Below are positions 14,901-21,778 of a stretch of DNA of 29,659 bases, one piece after another. The position numbers were made by a program, and so were the translations under genes. Position 1 is the stretch's first letter. Each line of letters begins with the position of its first letter. The DNA is from a virus: positions 1 to 29,659 of IMG/VR virus record IMGVR_UViG_3300035670_000982; one strand, 5' to 3'. A model generated the notes under the pieces. The model was given only the letters and a program-made list of their open reading frames with translations. It searched no databases and had not been told where the DNA came from.

Positions 14901-17608
14901 AGAGCTCTTCTTTCTGAAATCTCACGACCTCTTCTAAAGAACCGTGTTGCACTTGTATCGCTAAAATCTTGAGTAATTCCGGCTCTTTCAAGGAATGGCT
15001 GTCTACGCATTTGAGTAAATAATTGAGCAACTGGATCTTTTGGACTTATAAAACCCTTGGGTCCCGGAATTACTCCAGTAGCGAATGGTGTGACCCCTTT
15101 TTGTATTAATTCTTGCGCAGTCAATATTTGAAGGGCTCTTCCGGCATCTGGGCTAAGAATTGGTCTACTTAAACCAGTTTTACTTGGAACTCCAAATTGA
15201 GTACCTGCGCCCTTTGCTCTAGCCCCTAAAGCAAATTGTTTCTTTGCAGCGTCTACCGCTCTTTGAGGCAGTTTCATTGCGGCAGCAAAAGGATCAACGC
15301 CAGCCGCAGCCCCAGTTATTGGCTTTAAAGCGCTTGCAGTTTTAGTCTTAGAAATATAATTTTCATAAAACTTATTTATAGAATCTTTTGCCAAAATCGC
15401 ACTTCTTCCAAGACCAACAAAACTACCATCAAGATTTTTTAACTTGGGAAAGAATCTTGCAATTCCCAAACCGACTTTACCAACGACTGCTTGAAATGTA
15501 CCCATTGCGAGAATAATTGGACCAAGGCTTGCTAAGAAGCTTCCAACTGCAAGAATTAAGCCAAGAATTCTTTGCCTTGTTTGCTCAAAGGCTGGGGACA
15601 TCCATGTGTTGTACATACCCACAACTTTTTCTGAGATTTTTTCAATTGTTGGAGCTAATCTTGCAATTAAATCAGCTGCAAATAGTCTGAATGCATTTTT
15701 AATTTTTTCAATACTAGCGGCCGTAGTTAAAAGGGATCTTTGCAATTCAGCGTCTGCTAATTGAGCAGCATTAGCGCCGCCAGCAAGCTGAATCATTAAT
15801 GCTCTACCAGCCTCTGATTTAACTTCTGAAATAATATCTATGCCTTCGGCTTGCTTCTTTTTGACAACAAATTCGCCAACTGCGTCTCGCATAAATTTGG
15901 CATTTTCAATATCTTGTTTTTTAATTACTAATTCTTTTCCAGCCTCAATTTCAATTATTTGACCAGCAGTAGCTGTTGCAATTCTTGCAACATTTCCAAT
16001 GTCTTTAAATGATCTTATTGTTTTTGGAACAATTGTGTTATTAAAATTAACAAAACTTTTAGCAGCATTTTCTGCAACAGCAACCAGCTGCACTTCAGCA
16101 GATGCTGTTGCTGGAGGGACTTCTCCTAAGTAACCAGCTGTTTTTTCTAACTCTTCATTAAATGCATTAAGCTGCTCAATAGCCAAATACATTCTTGGGC
16201 CTTGGCGTTTTTCAAACAAATCAGACATCAATCTAAGAGCGCCTTCTGGACCTGCTTTTGAACGGAGAACCGTTCTAAACATTTTAACTGTTGCATCTAA
16301 TCCAATAAGACCAGTTTTTGTAGAAAGTGTAAAATCATTTTGAGCATCACCAAGAACGCCATACTCTTTGGCAAGTTTATTAATCATGTCAGAGTTTTGT
16401 TTAGTTGGAGCTAATAATCTCTGGAGTGATACTTTAATTGAGTTTGAAGATGCTCCGATATCAAGACCGGCAGCTTTCATTGGAGCAAGTAGTGCGGCGG
16501 CTTCTGTCATTGATATACCAAAGCTTGTAGCCATTGAACCAACTTCTGGCAAGGCATCGCCAAGGTCTCTTAATGTCAAAGCAGTGGCGTTTTCAATTGC
16601 ATTGAACAAATACATTTGCGCTCTTGCAGCTTCAATAGCCCTTGTCTCTCTTTCTCTAGCAGTTGTAAGACCAGTTAATGCTTTATTAGCATCTAATGCT
16701 CTTTTTGATTGGAAGTAAAGTGCTTGAGTAAGATCTTGAGCGCCTTTGATATCCATCGTGCCAAGTTTTTCCAATTGCAGCGTTATCTCCGTAAGAGATG
16801 CAATATTATCTTGAGAAGTAATACCTAATTCCGCAAAGTCTGCGCCGATAGATACGACCATTTGTTTGGCAACACCAAAAGTCAAAGACATTTGTGTTAA
16901 TACAGTATTAAGATCATTAAAGTTTTTAACAAATAATTTTGCATTTTCAATATCTTGCGGCCTTATCAAATCTCCAAATGCTGCATCTCTTACACCTGTA
17001 ATTTTTTGCGCAGCAATATCAAGTGTCGGAGCAACATTCTCAACAACCTTTGTTAATCTTGTTAATTGAACATCGACTTCTTTAAATGTCTGTAATCCGG
17101 TTCTGGCAAAAGTTGCAAGCGGTAGTGTTAAGTTAATTAACAAGCTTCTACCGACGAACTGCGCATCTTTACCAAGTTTTGACATTCTCAAAGAAATGTT
17201 TTGGAAATCAGAGCCGATAGCTCTTAACCTCATGCCTCTAAATGTTTTAGAAAATCCTTGCAATTCTCTTGTTGTTAATCCAATAGAGCGACCAAGAGCA
17301 GTACTTTCTCTACCAGCTAGAGTATATGCATTTCTTAATGTGGATAAATCAGCCGTAATTCTTCTTTGCTCAGCACTTAAAACTCTTTGATTTTGAATCA
17401 ATCCCTTAATTGATTTAGCATGCTGATCTACACCACGGGATGTAATTCCAAGAGCCTTATTGACAGCCCTTGTCTGGGCATCCATTTTGGACATTGGCAC
17501 ATTAATGCCGCGTAATGTATTAGTAAGATTTCTAAGAGAGGCGCTAAGATTGCCGACCTGTTGTACGCCTTGCGTATGTACTTGTATTATGATATCGACA
17601 TCAGACAT
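11984..17608 (-). CDS. Tail tape measure protein
   Basis: At 1874 residues this is by far the longest gene, placed immediately after the tail chaperone pair as in siphoviruses. The N-terminus is helical (LSASLRNLTNTLRGIN). Residues about 170-480 match the PhageMin_Tail/TP901 tape-measure core (GISMTEAAALLAPMKAAGLD). Hydrophobic segments occur near 680-715 and again in the middle third (ALLFSGVGAVIAGIAAVVFLV; IINIVMAVVSIF), consistent with membrane insertion on DNA ejection. A long charged coiled coil follows, and the C-terminus has EIPAILHGGEFVLNAAAVKR, frequent at tape-measure ends. At about 1.5 angstrom per residue the tail would be near 280 nm. No lysozyme or peptidase motif was seen. The ribosome site is weak (GGTGA). 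Confidence 0.95.
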   Translation of the reverse strand: MSDVDIIIQVHTQGVQQVGNLSASLRNLTNTLRGINVPMSKMDAQTRAVNKALGITSRGVDQHAKSIKGLIQNQRVLSAEQRRITADLSTLRNAYTLAGRESTALGRSIGLTTRELQGFSKTFRGMRLRAIGSDFQNISLRMSKLGKDAQFVGRSLLINLTLPLATFARTGLQTFKEVDVQLTRLTKVVENVAPTLDIAAQKITGVRDAAFGDLIRPQDIENAKLFVKNFNDLNTVLTQMSLTFGVAKQMVVSIGADFAELGITSQDNIASLTEITLQLEKLGTMDIKGAQDLTQALYFQSKRALDANKALTGLTTARERETRAIEAARAQMYLFNAIENATALTLRDLGDALPEVGSMATSFGISMTEAAALLAPMKAAGLDIGASSNSIKVSLQRLLAPTKQNSDMINKLAKEYGVLGDAQNDFTLSTKTGLIGLDATVKMFRTVLRSKAGPEGALRLMSDLFEKRQGPRMYLAIEQLNAFNEELEKTAGYLGEVPPATASAEVQLVAVAENAAKSFVNFNNTIVPKTIRSFKDIGNVARIATATAGQIIEIEAGKELVIKKQDIENAKFMRDAVGEFVVKKKQAEGIDIISEVKSEAGRALMIQLAGGANAAQLADAELQRSLLTTAASIEKIKNAFRLFAADLIARLAPTIEKISEKVVGMYNTWMSPAFEQTRQRILGLILAVGSFLASLGPIILAMGTFQAVVGKVGLGIARFFPKLKNLDGSFVGLGRSAILAKDSINKFYENYISKTKTASALKPITGAAAGVDPFAAAMKLPQRAVDAAKKQFALGARAKGAGTQFGVPSKTGLSRPILSPDAGRALQILTAQELIQKGVTPFATGVIPGPKGFISPKDPVAQLFTQMRRQPFLERAGITQDFSDTSATRFFRRGREISERRALGVARGGIRGVIARAGIGMDVAKEGAGRARGLISAMRTTAAGAPSTGAGIAQAAGVGISSIFGQSKAWQSATGSIEAYIRQVEGLGGKVTIFGKLKAGIGGLAQGFKLATVSAKIFKMALLFSGVGAVIAGIAAVVFLVIKNMDKIRGATAAWDSLKKAFNLIKDAISEVIRPVQDLFAQFGRGSDGAKAAGSGIANIFIGISKAVEFVAGLIKQFVIGVIQPYMYGIINIVMAVVSIFKGNWGDAFKFLIAGVASVAKGVINLFIGMGVGIVKVIVTAISKVLDAFSKIPIVGKVFDIGKSAIQGIGNFATKAMQGVGNVVTKGLDKAASLGVKKSTNAITLGIPSVKTEATKFGKAGNEAITNALGNTDGVEDAMDKIKNKIKEGLEDAAQRLYDFVVDRFSQAIKKFVSESTKALNKQKESALKVFDIQIRTLMKLEQAEESLTRKKEYEVNRRKIIDDASLRQQQYVRNRALAIYEGRIDDARLMDLDEINAARESNQELASLDESRRKDLAKENLEALREAINEARELAGRFFDESMEKFQDAAEHITRIAPVTIEQYEAQLMELRNLSTQYADNNNLEFGKMFEKFSTTIAERMPNTVDDFGKALGAFAGPLDELVGLAQAKYGLGSEADNTFLGVTKQMSDSVIGITLGMLVDIGGKFETSAPEIIEKYGEITGGIRGETGTFKTEVLGIFTTLLSEVKTAFITPFEKAFADSDPTKVFADAIADGNETIKREFEKTLKYNEDLRNKMLGLLDPAIKKWIELKAAIDAAADAAKDAAGSGAGGGAGTGGYVVTPYGAMPTRTSGITTIMGPAPTGTGIRFPTADAARRAALMARMQTGGYLNAPTTREIPAILHGGEFVLNAAAVKRLGVATLTKLNNYSLPKYKMGGYVPSRFSTPRSSTPPVNGVSVNSVSTVNIQVENFIGQEEWFKSMMKEYNVNVVPRNQKAAGLESRTFTSYSGINQGL

Positions 17609-17656
17609 ATTTCACCATCTTAATTATTGCACTTGATGTCAAAAAAAGCAATAAAA

Positions 17657-18327
17657 TCATTGATTTTGTTGAGGCGCTGACTCGTATCCTAAGGATAGAC
17701 CAGTTGCTGCGAAGTTGGGAAGGTCATGCATTCGCATAACTCTGTCATCTTTTGCTACAGCCGACACATCATACCAATCTTCCTCAAAATCAACACCTTC
17801 AGCGCCTTGCGAATAAGCAAGTGCTTTTAACTGTTGCATAAATTGATGACTGCATGCGCGATGCAAGAGAAATAGTTCACGCAATATAAGAGATTCTTCT
17901 AACTGCTCTAAACTTGCCCAAGCGCCAACTCTGACAAAAACTTCAGATTCGTATTTGAGGAGAGGTAGTTCTTCCCAAGCTAGGTCTTCACCTAGCTCGC
18001 CACCTTCTCCATTTACAAGTTTGGGTCGTTATTACCCATTGCGGCAGCCATGACCTGAGCAAATGTTGCAAGATCAAGGACTTCTTCCAGAGCATCTCTG
18101 TCTGCTGCCAATTCAGGGTCTGCCTTCTTTAAGGCAATAGAAGCGGCAGTGACCATCTTATCAATATCTTCATCGGTCATTCCACCTTCTTCCGCATTCT
18201 GCTTCATTCCATTTGCAACCTTCATAAACTCACGAAGGTTCTTGATTGTCAATGGCTTAACCACTCGCTTCTTTCCATCAGCGAAGAGGATTTCCTTACC
18301 ATTAAACAGATCATCATTTGTTGCCAT
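17657..18327 (-). CDS. Tail assembly chaperone fusion made by -1 ribosomal frameshift (G-T type)
   Basis: The first 103 residues are shared with the short chaperone gene; ribosomes then slip back one base at CCCAAAC (18025-18019) and continue in a second frame to the stop at 17657, giving a 223-residue product. The second frame (from LVNGEGGELGEDLAWEEL onward) has no ATG near its beginning and is open only from 18028, so it is unlikely to be translated on its own; its first in-frame non-ATG candidate is a TTG at 17884. This arrangement, chaperone pair between the major tail protein and the tape measure gene, is the classical lambda G/GT organisation in long-tailed phages. The fusion binds the tape measure protein and recruits tail tube subunits during assembly. 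Confidence 0.8.
17976..17999 (-). other. Stem-loop downstream of the slippery site
   Basis: Minus-strand arms AGCTAGGT (17997-17990) and ACCTAGCT (17985-17978) are perfectly complementary around a GAAG loop; a G-T wobble and a C-G pair extend it to ten pairs. It begins about 19-21 bases after the slippery heptamer, longer than the typical 5-9, but is the strongest local hairpin and is a plausible frameshift stimulator. Confidence 0.6.
18013..18327 (-). CDS. Tail assembly chaperone, short form (G type)
   Basis: A 104-residue acidic helical protein (VKPLTIKNLREFMKVANGM; EEGGMTDEDIDKMVTAASIAL; DLATFAQVMAAAMGNNDPNL) encoded between the major tail protein and tape measure genes, with the size, composition and position of the short tail assembly chaperone. 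Its last codons contain the CCCAAAC slippery heptamer, two codons before the TAA stop. ATG 18327 has AGGAGA ten bases upstream. It sits behind a hairpin-rich 106-base leader that may attenuate transcription from the major tail gene. The short form normally is made in excess over the frameshifted fusion. Confidence 0.8.
   Translation of the reverse strand: MATNDDLFNGKEILFADGKKRVVKPLTIKNLREFMKVANGMKQNAEEGGMTDEDIDKMVTAASIALKKADPELAADRDALEEVLDLATFAQVMAAAMGNNDPNL
18019..18025 (-). other. -1 frameshift slippery heptamer C CCA AAC
   Basis: In the frame of the short chaperone the codons are GAC CCA AAC TTG TAA. The heptamer CCCAAAC obeys X XXY YYZ, so both tRNAs can re-pair after slipping one base 5'. 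The overlap between the two open frames is only 18028-18013, and this is the only slippery motif in it. Confidence 0.8.
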
Positions 18328-18354
18328 ATTTTAATTTGTCTCCTATGTTTTGGG

Positions 18355-18403
18355 GATGAAAAATCCCGGCGTTTTCAGTATACCATACCGATCCCGCCGG
18401 GAT
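18355..18403 (-). promoter_or_regulatory. Hairpin leader between major tail and chaperone genes, with embedded -10-like box
   Basis: Minus-strand ATCCCGGCG (18403-18395) pairs perfectly with CGCCGGGAT (18371-18363) around a 23-base loop, followed by five T residues (18363-18359): terminator-like. The 3' arm can instead pair in a smaller hairpin GGGAT-TTTTC-ATCCC just downstream, so two mutually exclusive stems are possible. The large loop contains TGGTATACT (18385-18377), an extended -10-type box. Likely role: attenuation of readthrough from the highly expressed major tail gene and/or a new start for the chaperone message. Confidence 0.55.
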
Positions 18404-18433
18404 ATTCAGATTAAAGACTTTTAAATCTTAAAA

Positions 18434-19012
18434 TCACACTTGGTCAATGATCTTGCCGTACTCGTAACCAGCATCTGCCGTAACCGGCAAAATACGGAAC
18501 GAAACCTCAAACATCGAGGCCTCGGCTCGCTTCATTGACAGCATTGACGATGTGAACGACACTGCTCGCTTTGTGTTGAACTTGCGTGTCTTCGTCACCG
18601 ATGCCGTAGAGCCAGGTGCATTACCTGTGATTTGCAGAGCGTACTCAAACGGATAAACCGACTGCGTACCGAAAAGCAAAGTCTTGGTGTTTGCACCATC
18701 ATTGTTTGAAATGATGTCTGCACCATCTGTTGCGTTGTCATAGCTCCATGCTGTAGCAAGGTTGTTCAGTGTTGCCTCAGCAAGTGTGGTCTTAACCATC
18801 ACTTTAACCTTGGACTGAATAACCTTAGCTGCATCGCCATACTGGTCGATCTCAATGTCAACCATGTCAGGCTCCCACGAAATCTCAACACCGCCGTTTG
18901 TTGCACCCACATCTGTAAGGCTGTCAAAGTCAGCGTTTGTCATTGCTGTGTTAGAAGCACCAGTCTTAATTGTTGCCTCACCCACGACAATGTTAGAAAC
19001 TGAAACTGCCAT
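18434..19012 (-). CDS. Major tail protein (tail tube subunit)
   Basis: A 192-residue protein immediately upstream of the chaperone pair, the conserved position of the tail tube subunit. The sequence is beta-rich: MAVSVSNIVVGEATIKTGA at the N-terminus, WEPDMVDIEIDQYGDAAKVIQ with the typical strand pattern of tube proteins, and FEVSFRILPVTADAG near the end. ATG 19012 is preceded by AGGAGG, one of the strongest ribosome sites here. Local G+C is about 50% in a sampled line and codon choice is richer in C-ending codons than neighbouring genes, as expected for a highly expressed virion protein. A terminator-like hairpin follows within 30 bases. It polymerises into the tail tube. Confidence 0.85.
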   Translation of the reverse strand: MAVSVSNIVVGEATIKTGASNTAMTNADFDSLTDVGATNGGVEISWEPDMVDIEIDQYGDAAKVIQSKVKVMVKTTLAEATLNNLATAWSYDNATDGADIISNNDGANTKTLLFGTQSVYPFEYALQITGNAPGSTASVTKTRKFNTKRAVSFTSSMLSMKRAEASMFEVSFRILPVTADAGYEYGKIIDQV

Positions 19013-19030
19013 GTTATTTCCTCCTATAAT

Positions 19031-19225
19031 TTATTCTAGGACAAATATTTTTTTGCCCTTCCTGTCGCGCCATTTTGAAATTACTTTAACGTGCTCAGGG
19101 TTTATTTCATCAGAGCGGCGACCGATTCCTCGACCTTTTTGCCACTCAAACTCATAAATCTTTTTGCCTATATTGACAACATATCCTGAAGTCTTTCCTA
19201 TATAGGTAATAACAGTATACTCCAT
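19031..19225 (-). CDS. Small basic protein of unknown function
   Basis: A 64-residue lysine- and arginine-rich protein (MEYTVITYIGKTSGYVVNIG, EFEWQKGRGIGRRSDEIN, SKWRDRKGKKIFVLE) between the tail terminator and major tail protein genes. It is beta-rich, with no cysteines and no membrane segment, like a small SH3-type fold, but no family is recognised. A structural accessory or a small DNA/RNA-binding protein are both possible. There is no Shine-Dalgarno before ATG 19225; instead an extended -10-like box lies 8 bases upstream, so it could be read from its own near-leaderless transcript. Confidence 0.65.
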   Translation of the reverse strand: MEYTVITYIGKTSGYVVNIGKKIYEFEWQKGRGIGRRSDEINPEHVKVISKWRDRKGKKIFVLE

Positions 19226-19242
19226 ATACTTTTATAATACCA
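19226..19242 (-). promoter_or_regulatory. Putative extended -10 promoter, near-leaderless
   Basis: Minus-strand TGG TATTAT at 19242-19234, then 8 bases, then ATG at 19225. It fills the 21-base gap between two genes. No Shine-Dalgarno is present. An alternative reading is TATAAA five bases before the ATG. The same TGG-TA box with an 8-base spacer occurs before 21509. Confidence 0.4.
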
Positions 19243-19246
19243 TATT

Positions 19247-19660
19247 TTAAGAGGCACTTACCGAATATATGGAAAAATCAAGGTCCATTTGATACCAGCC
19301 TTCTTTTTCAAGAGGCTCTATAAAGTTAGAAGATGCTAAATAAGTTGATAGAACTCTAACATTTGAACTTGGGACATTCCCTTGTATTTGATCGGCTATA
19401 CCAAGCAATTCAATAATTCTTTCACCTATTTGAAAAAGCCTATCAACATCGCTATCATAAATAGAATATTTAACAGCATCATACCTATTCCAGTAAGCTT
19501 CTACTGAAGGTATAAATGGGTAGTAAAAATAGACAACAAATGGAGCCGCCTCATTTCCATAACCATGTGCCGGGAAGAAGCTCATTGTTTTGCCAGCGAT
19601 ATTGGCAAGCGTTGCATCATCTTTTAAATATTGATTAATATCATATACACTAATTGGCAT
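19247..19660 (-). CDS. Tail terminator / tail completion protein
   Basis: A 137-residue protein with features of siphovirus tail terminators: helix-strand N-terminus (MPISVYDINQYLKDDATLAN), a central block with FVVYFYYPF, a helix containing VDRLFQIGERIIELLGIAD, and a C-terminal strand WYQMDLDFSIYS. Such proteins cap the tail tube and join it to the neck. Its position after the neck protein and two genes before the major tail protein is the classical one. AGGAT precedes ATG 19660 and the upstream stop lies only 3 bases before the start. The call rests on gene order plus the general pattern. Confidence 0.7.
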   Translation of the reverse strand: MPISVYDINQYLKDDATLANIAGKTMSFFPAHGYGNEAAPFVVYFYYPFIPSVEAYWNRYDAVKYSIYDSDVDRLFQIGERIIELLGIADQIQGNVPSSNVRVLSTYLASSNFIEPLEKEGWYQMDLDFSIYSVSAS

Positions 19661-19663
19661 AAA

Positions 19664-20215
19664 CTATCCTACAATCTGCGCTGGGGCATCAAGGGTAGGC
19701 CTCACAACCCCGCCTCTAGGTCCAAAGCCTTGTAGGTTAAGACCCCTTCTAAGATTTCTCAAAGTAATTTCCTTGAGCATCCTCTTAACCTCGTCTTTAT
19801 GAGATCTAACTGCACCCATACGAACTTTTACCAAATATGGCGGATACCCCTTGTTAACGCTTTCTGGTCTTATCTTCATAAATGTCTTTGATTGAGAAAA
19901 AATAATTTTACCGGCTCTTCTTCCCGTTAAGAAAATAGATGCACCCATTCCTCTGTCATATCCATGCTTACCAGTTCTATAAGATTTTTGCGGAGACGCT
20001 TTAATGGTTGCACCGACTGGACCGAACCCTTCAACTGAGACAACAATATATTTTGCAGGTCTGCCAAGCTGTGGAAGTTTTGCCTTTGCTTCCTTTTTTG
20101 CTTTTTCCATAGCAGCAGAACGAGCAGCAGCAATTCTATTAGGAAGAGTTTCTGTATAAATAGAAGCAATATCTAGCTCTAATGCTGCGTTTTTATTAAT
20201 TCTAATACTAAGCAT
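19664..20215 (-). CDS. Neck / head-tail joining protein (HK97 gp10-like)
   Basis: A 183-residue strongly basic protein (EKAKKEAKAKLPQLGRPAKY; HKDEVKRMLKEITLRNLRRG). An N-terminal helix followed by a Gly-rich loop region fits the HK97 gp10-type neck proteins encoded between head closure and tail terminator proteins. The C-terminal extension (GFGPRGGVVRPTLDAPAQIVG) is Pro/Gly-rich. The start overlaps the preceding gene by 8 bases, with GGTGG upstream. It probably forms part of the head-tail interface; assignment comes from gene order and composition, since no diagnostic motif was recognised. Confidence 0.65.
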   Translation of the reverse strand: MLSIRINKNAALELDIASIYTETLPNRIAAARSAAMEKAKKEAKAKLPQLGRPAKYIVVSVEGFGPVGATIKASPQKSYRTGKHGYDRGMGASIFLTGRRAGKIIFSQSKTFMKIRPESVNKGYPPYLVKVRMGAVRSHKDEVKRMLKEITLRNLRRGLNLQGFGPRGGVVRPTLDAPAQIVG

Positions 20216-20582
20216 TTTCTACCACCACTCTACCAACTAATTGCACATGTCTAATTTTACCATTGAAACCTGGTTGCTTAACAATATTAACAATTTCAAT
20301 TGGACCGCTATATACAGCATTACCATATCTATCTACAATGTTTTGAATTCTATTATCGTATGTAATATGCTCAGCATCACGATAAGAAACATAAAATTGA
20401 TACTCATCAATGTTATCAGTATAAGGACTAACTCTTCGCTCAGATGAAATAGGCTGAAAGAAAGTCTTTATTGTTGCCGACTTTGAATAAGTAACAGTTC
20501 TCTGCCCAGCAACACTGGTTGTAATTGTTTTGGTATAAATATCCATTTTATGAGGAAGTTTAAGAAAAATCCCGTTAGACAT
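20208..20582 (-). CDS. Head closure / stopper protein
   Basis: A 124-residue protein with the beta-barrel-like pattern of phage head closure (stopper) proteins: LPHKMDIYTKTITTSVAGQRTVTYS, then FQPISSERRVSPYTDNI, and a C-terminal strand region (IEIVNIVKQPG; HVQLVGRVVV). Sequences opening with a 'hxxDIY...' strand and describing a small barrel are common in SPP1 gp16-like head-tail adaptors. It starts right after the stop of the connector gene (TAAATG) and overlaps the neck gene. It would plug the portal channel and bind the tail terminator complex. Family call is moderately certain. Confidence 0.7.
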   Translation of the reverse strand: MSNGIFLKLPHKMDIYTKTITTSVAGQRTVTYSKSATIKTFFQPISSERRVSPYTDNIDEYQFYVSYRDAEHITYDNRIQNIVDRYGNAVYSGPIEIVNIVKQPGFNGKIRHVQLVGRVVVENA

Positions 20583-21509
20583 TTAGACCACATAATCCAT
20601 CACAAACAATGTGTAATCCATAAGCAATACATCTGCATCAATATTGCCCGTAGATTCATAGAATGAAGACTTTGTTGTATAGCTAATAGTATCCATGTCT
20701 ACGGAAACAACACCGTGTCTGCGCAATTCAGAATCATCAGTCATAATATCAACTAGCAAAAGATCTGCTGCTTGCTCAATATTATTGGGAACAAACTGCC
20801 ATCCAAAATCGCCTTCAATTTTAAAGTCATCATCCTCACTAAATCTAGATTCATAAATTCTTGTCTGAGTTTTATCAAGATAAGACTTTTTAAATTGGAT
20901 ATAATAACTGCTCTGAAAATTATGAGGCTCCCTAGACTTTTCAATATTATTTACAGTTGCATCTGTTGAATCATGAAGAACTTCCTCGTCTTCATCTCCA
21001 ACATTTACAGTGACTTTTCTTAATGTGCTAATTGGAAATGGCAAATGAATAGTTTTTTTGCCGCTTCCCTGAAGGAGCATATACTTGTTTGGATAATAAT
21101 CAAATGATTGACCGCAAAATGTATTAATTATATTACGAACTCTTTTTTCCATGTTATTGAATTGATCATAATAGTCTGATTCAAGTTCTGGGTGATTTTC
21201 AAAGAATGTATCAATATTTGCATATGGTGTATAAACATTAATATACTGAGATTGTGTATAACTTGTTCCGGACACAGTGTAGGTAAAATCAGCTCTGTGA
21301 CGACCTGCGCTATTTAATACATAGATACCTGATGCCTGCTGACCATAAGTAATTGTGTACACCCCAGCGCTTGATCGCGTTGCATTTGTTGGTCCAGAAA
21401 CTAATGAACCAAATTCATGATAGAGGCTTACAGAAACAACATTACTTTCAGGGTCGCTCGGAAGTGTCAATGTAAGAGTTTTGCTTGTATTGATTTTGAC
21501 ATCATCCAT
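20583..21509 (-). CDS. Head-tail connector (adaptor) protein with N-terminal Ig-like domain
   Basis: A 308-residue protein from ATG 21509; an in-frame TTG at 21518 lies inside a promoter-like box and is rejected. Residues 1-100 are a beta-sandwich-like domain (LTLTLPSDPESNVVSVSLYHEF; FTYTVSGTSYTQSQYINVYTP), similar in style to BppU or Ig-like modules. Residues 100-308 look like a helical head-tail adaptor: YYDQFNNMEKRVRNIINTFCGQSFDYY, a beta hairpin with ISTLRKVTVNVG, and a helix EQAADLLLVDIMTDDSELRRHG. It leads the connector, closure, neck and terminator series. An adaptor with an appended decoration-like domain is unusual. There is no Shine-Dalgarno; see the promoter. Confidence 0.65.
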   Translation of the reverse strand: MDDVKINTSKTLTLTLPSDPESNVVSVSLYHEFGSLVSGPTNATRSSAGVYTITYGQQASGIYVLNSAGRHRADFTYTVSGTSYTQSQYINVYTPYANIDTFFENHPELESDYYDQFNNMEKRVRNIINTFCGQSFDYYPNKYMLLQGSGKKTIHLPFPISTLRKVTVNVGDEDEEVLHDSTDATVNNIEKSREPHNFQSSYYIQFKKSYLDKTQTRIYESRFSEDDDFKIEGDFGWQFVPNNIEQAADLLLVDIMTDDSELRRHGVVSVDMDTISYTTKSSFYESTGNIDADVLLMDYTLFVMDYVV

Positions 21510-21526
21510 AATATTCAATTGTACCA
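21510..21526 (-). promoter_or_regulatory. Putative extended -10 promoter, near-leaderless
   Basis: Minus-strand TGG TACAAT at 21526-21518, 8 bases, then ATG at 21509. No ribosome binding site is present and no -35 match was found at 17 bases. It would start a message for the whole head-tail connector and tail block after the fibre genes. Compare 19226-19242. Confidence 0.45.
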
Positions 21527-21544
21527 GAAATCAGGTTCTAACCC

Positions 21545-21766
21545 TTAAAAGACTTGCATCGCAACAGACACTTCTAGATCATTTAAATCGTTACCAACAT
21601 CACTGACATTAAATGTTCCACTGATATCAAAAGAAACAATTGTGTTGCTAGAATCTTTGTAGAACAATAGACCATCGGCATAGTTGATTGCCAATTCACC
21701 GTATTCAAGATCTGTCGGCGCTGAGCTTGATGTGCCGGATCTTTTAATTTTTACAATATTAGCCAT
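21545..21766 (-). CDS. Small fibre-type protein, paralogue of the next gene's N-terminus
   Basis: A 73-residue protein with AAGGAG seven bases before ATG 21766. The N-terminus MANIVKIKRSGTSSSAPTDLEYGELAIN matches, position for position, the N-terminus of the 337-residue fibre protein at 21779-22792 (MANKIRIKRR, then APASLENAELAFN). The segment LLFYKDSSNTIVSFDISG continues the same fold as the LYYGEGTG region. It is probably a free-standing fibre base or attachment domain. Whether it is a truncated copy or an independent adaptor cannot be told from the sequence. Confidence 0.75.
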   Translation of the reverse strand: MANIVKIKRSGTSSSAPTDLEYGELAINYADGLLFYKDSSNTIVSFDISGTFNVSDVGNDLNDLEVSVAMQVF

Positions 21767-21778
21767 TGTTGGCTCCTT

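Noticed and set aside
11984-17608. Peptidase or lysozyme domain within the tape measure protein
   Set aside because: No catalytic motif was found; hydrophobic and coiled-coil segments explain the length.
21509-21518. TTG start at 21518 for the connector gene
   Set aside because: It would lie inside the extended -10 box and has no ribosome site; ATG 21509 is preferred.
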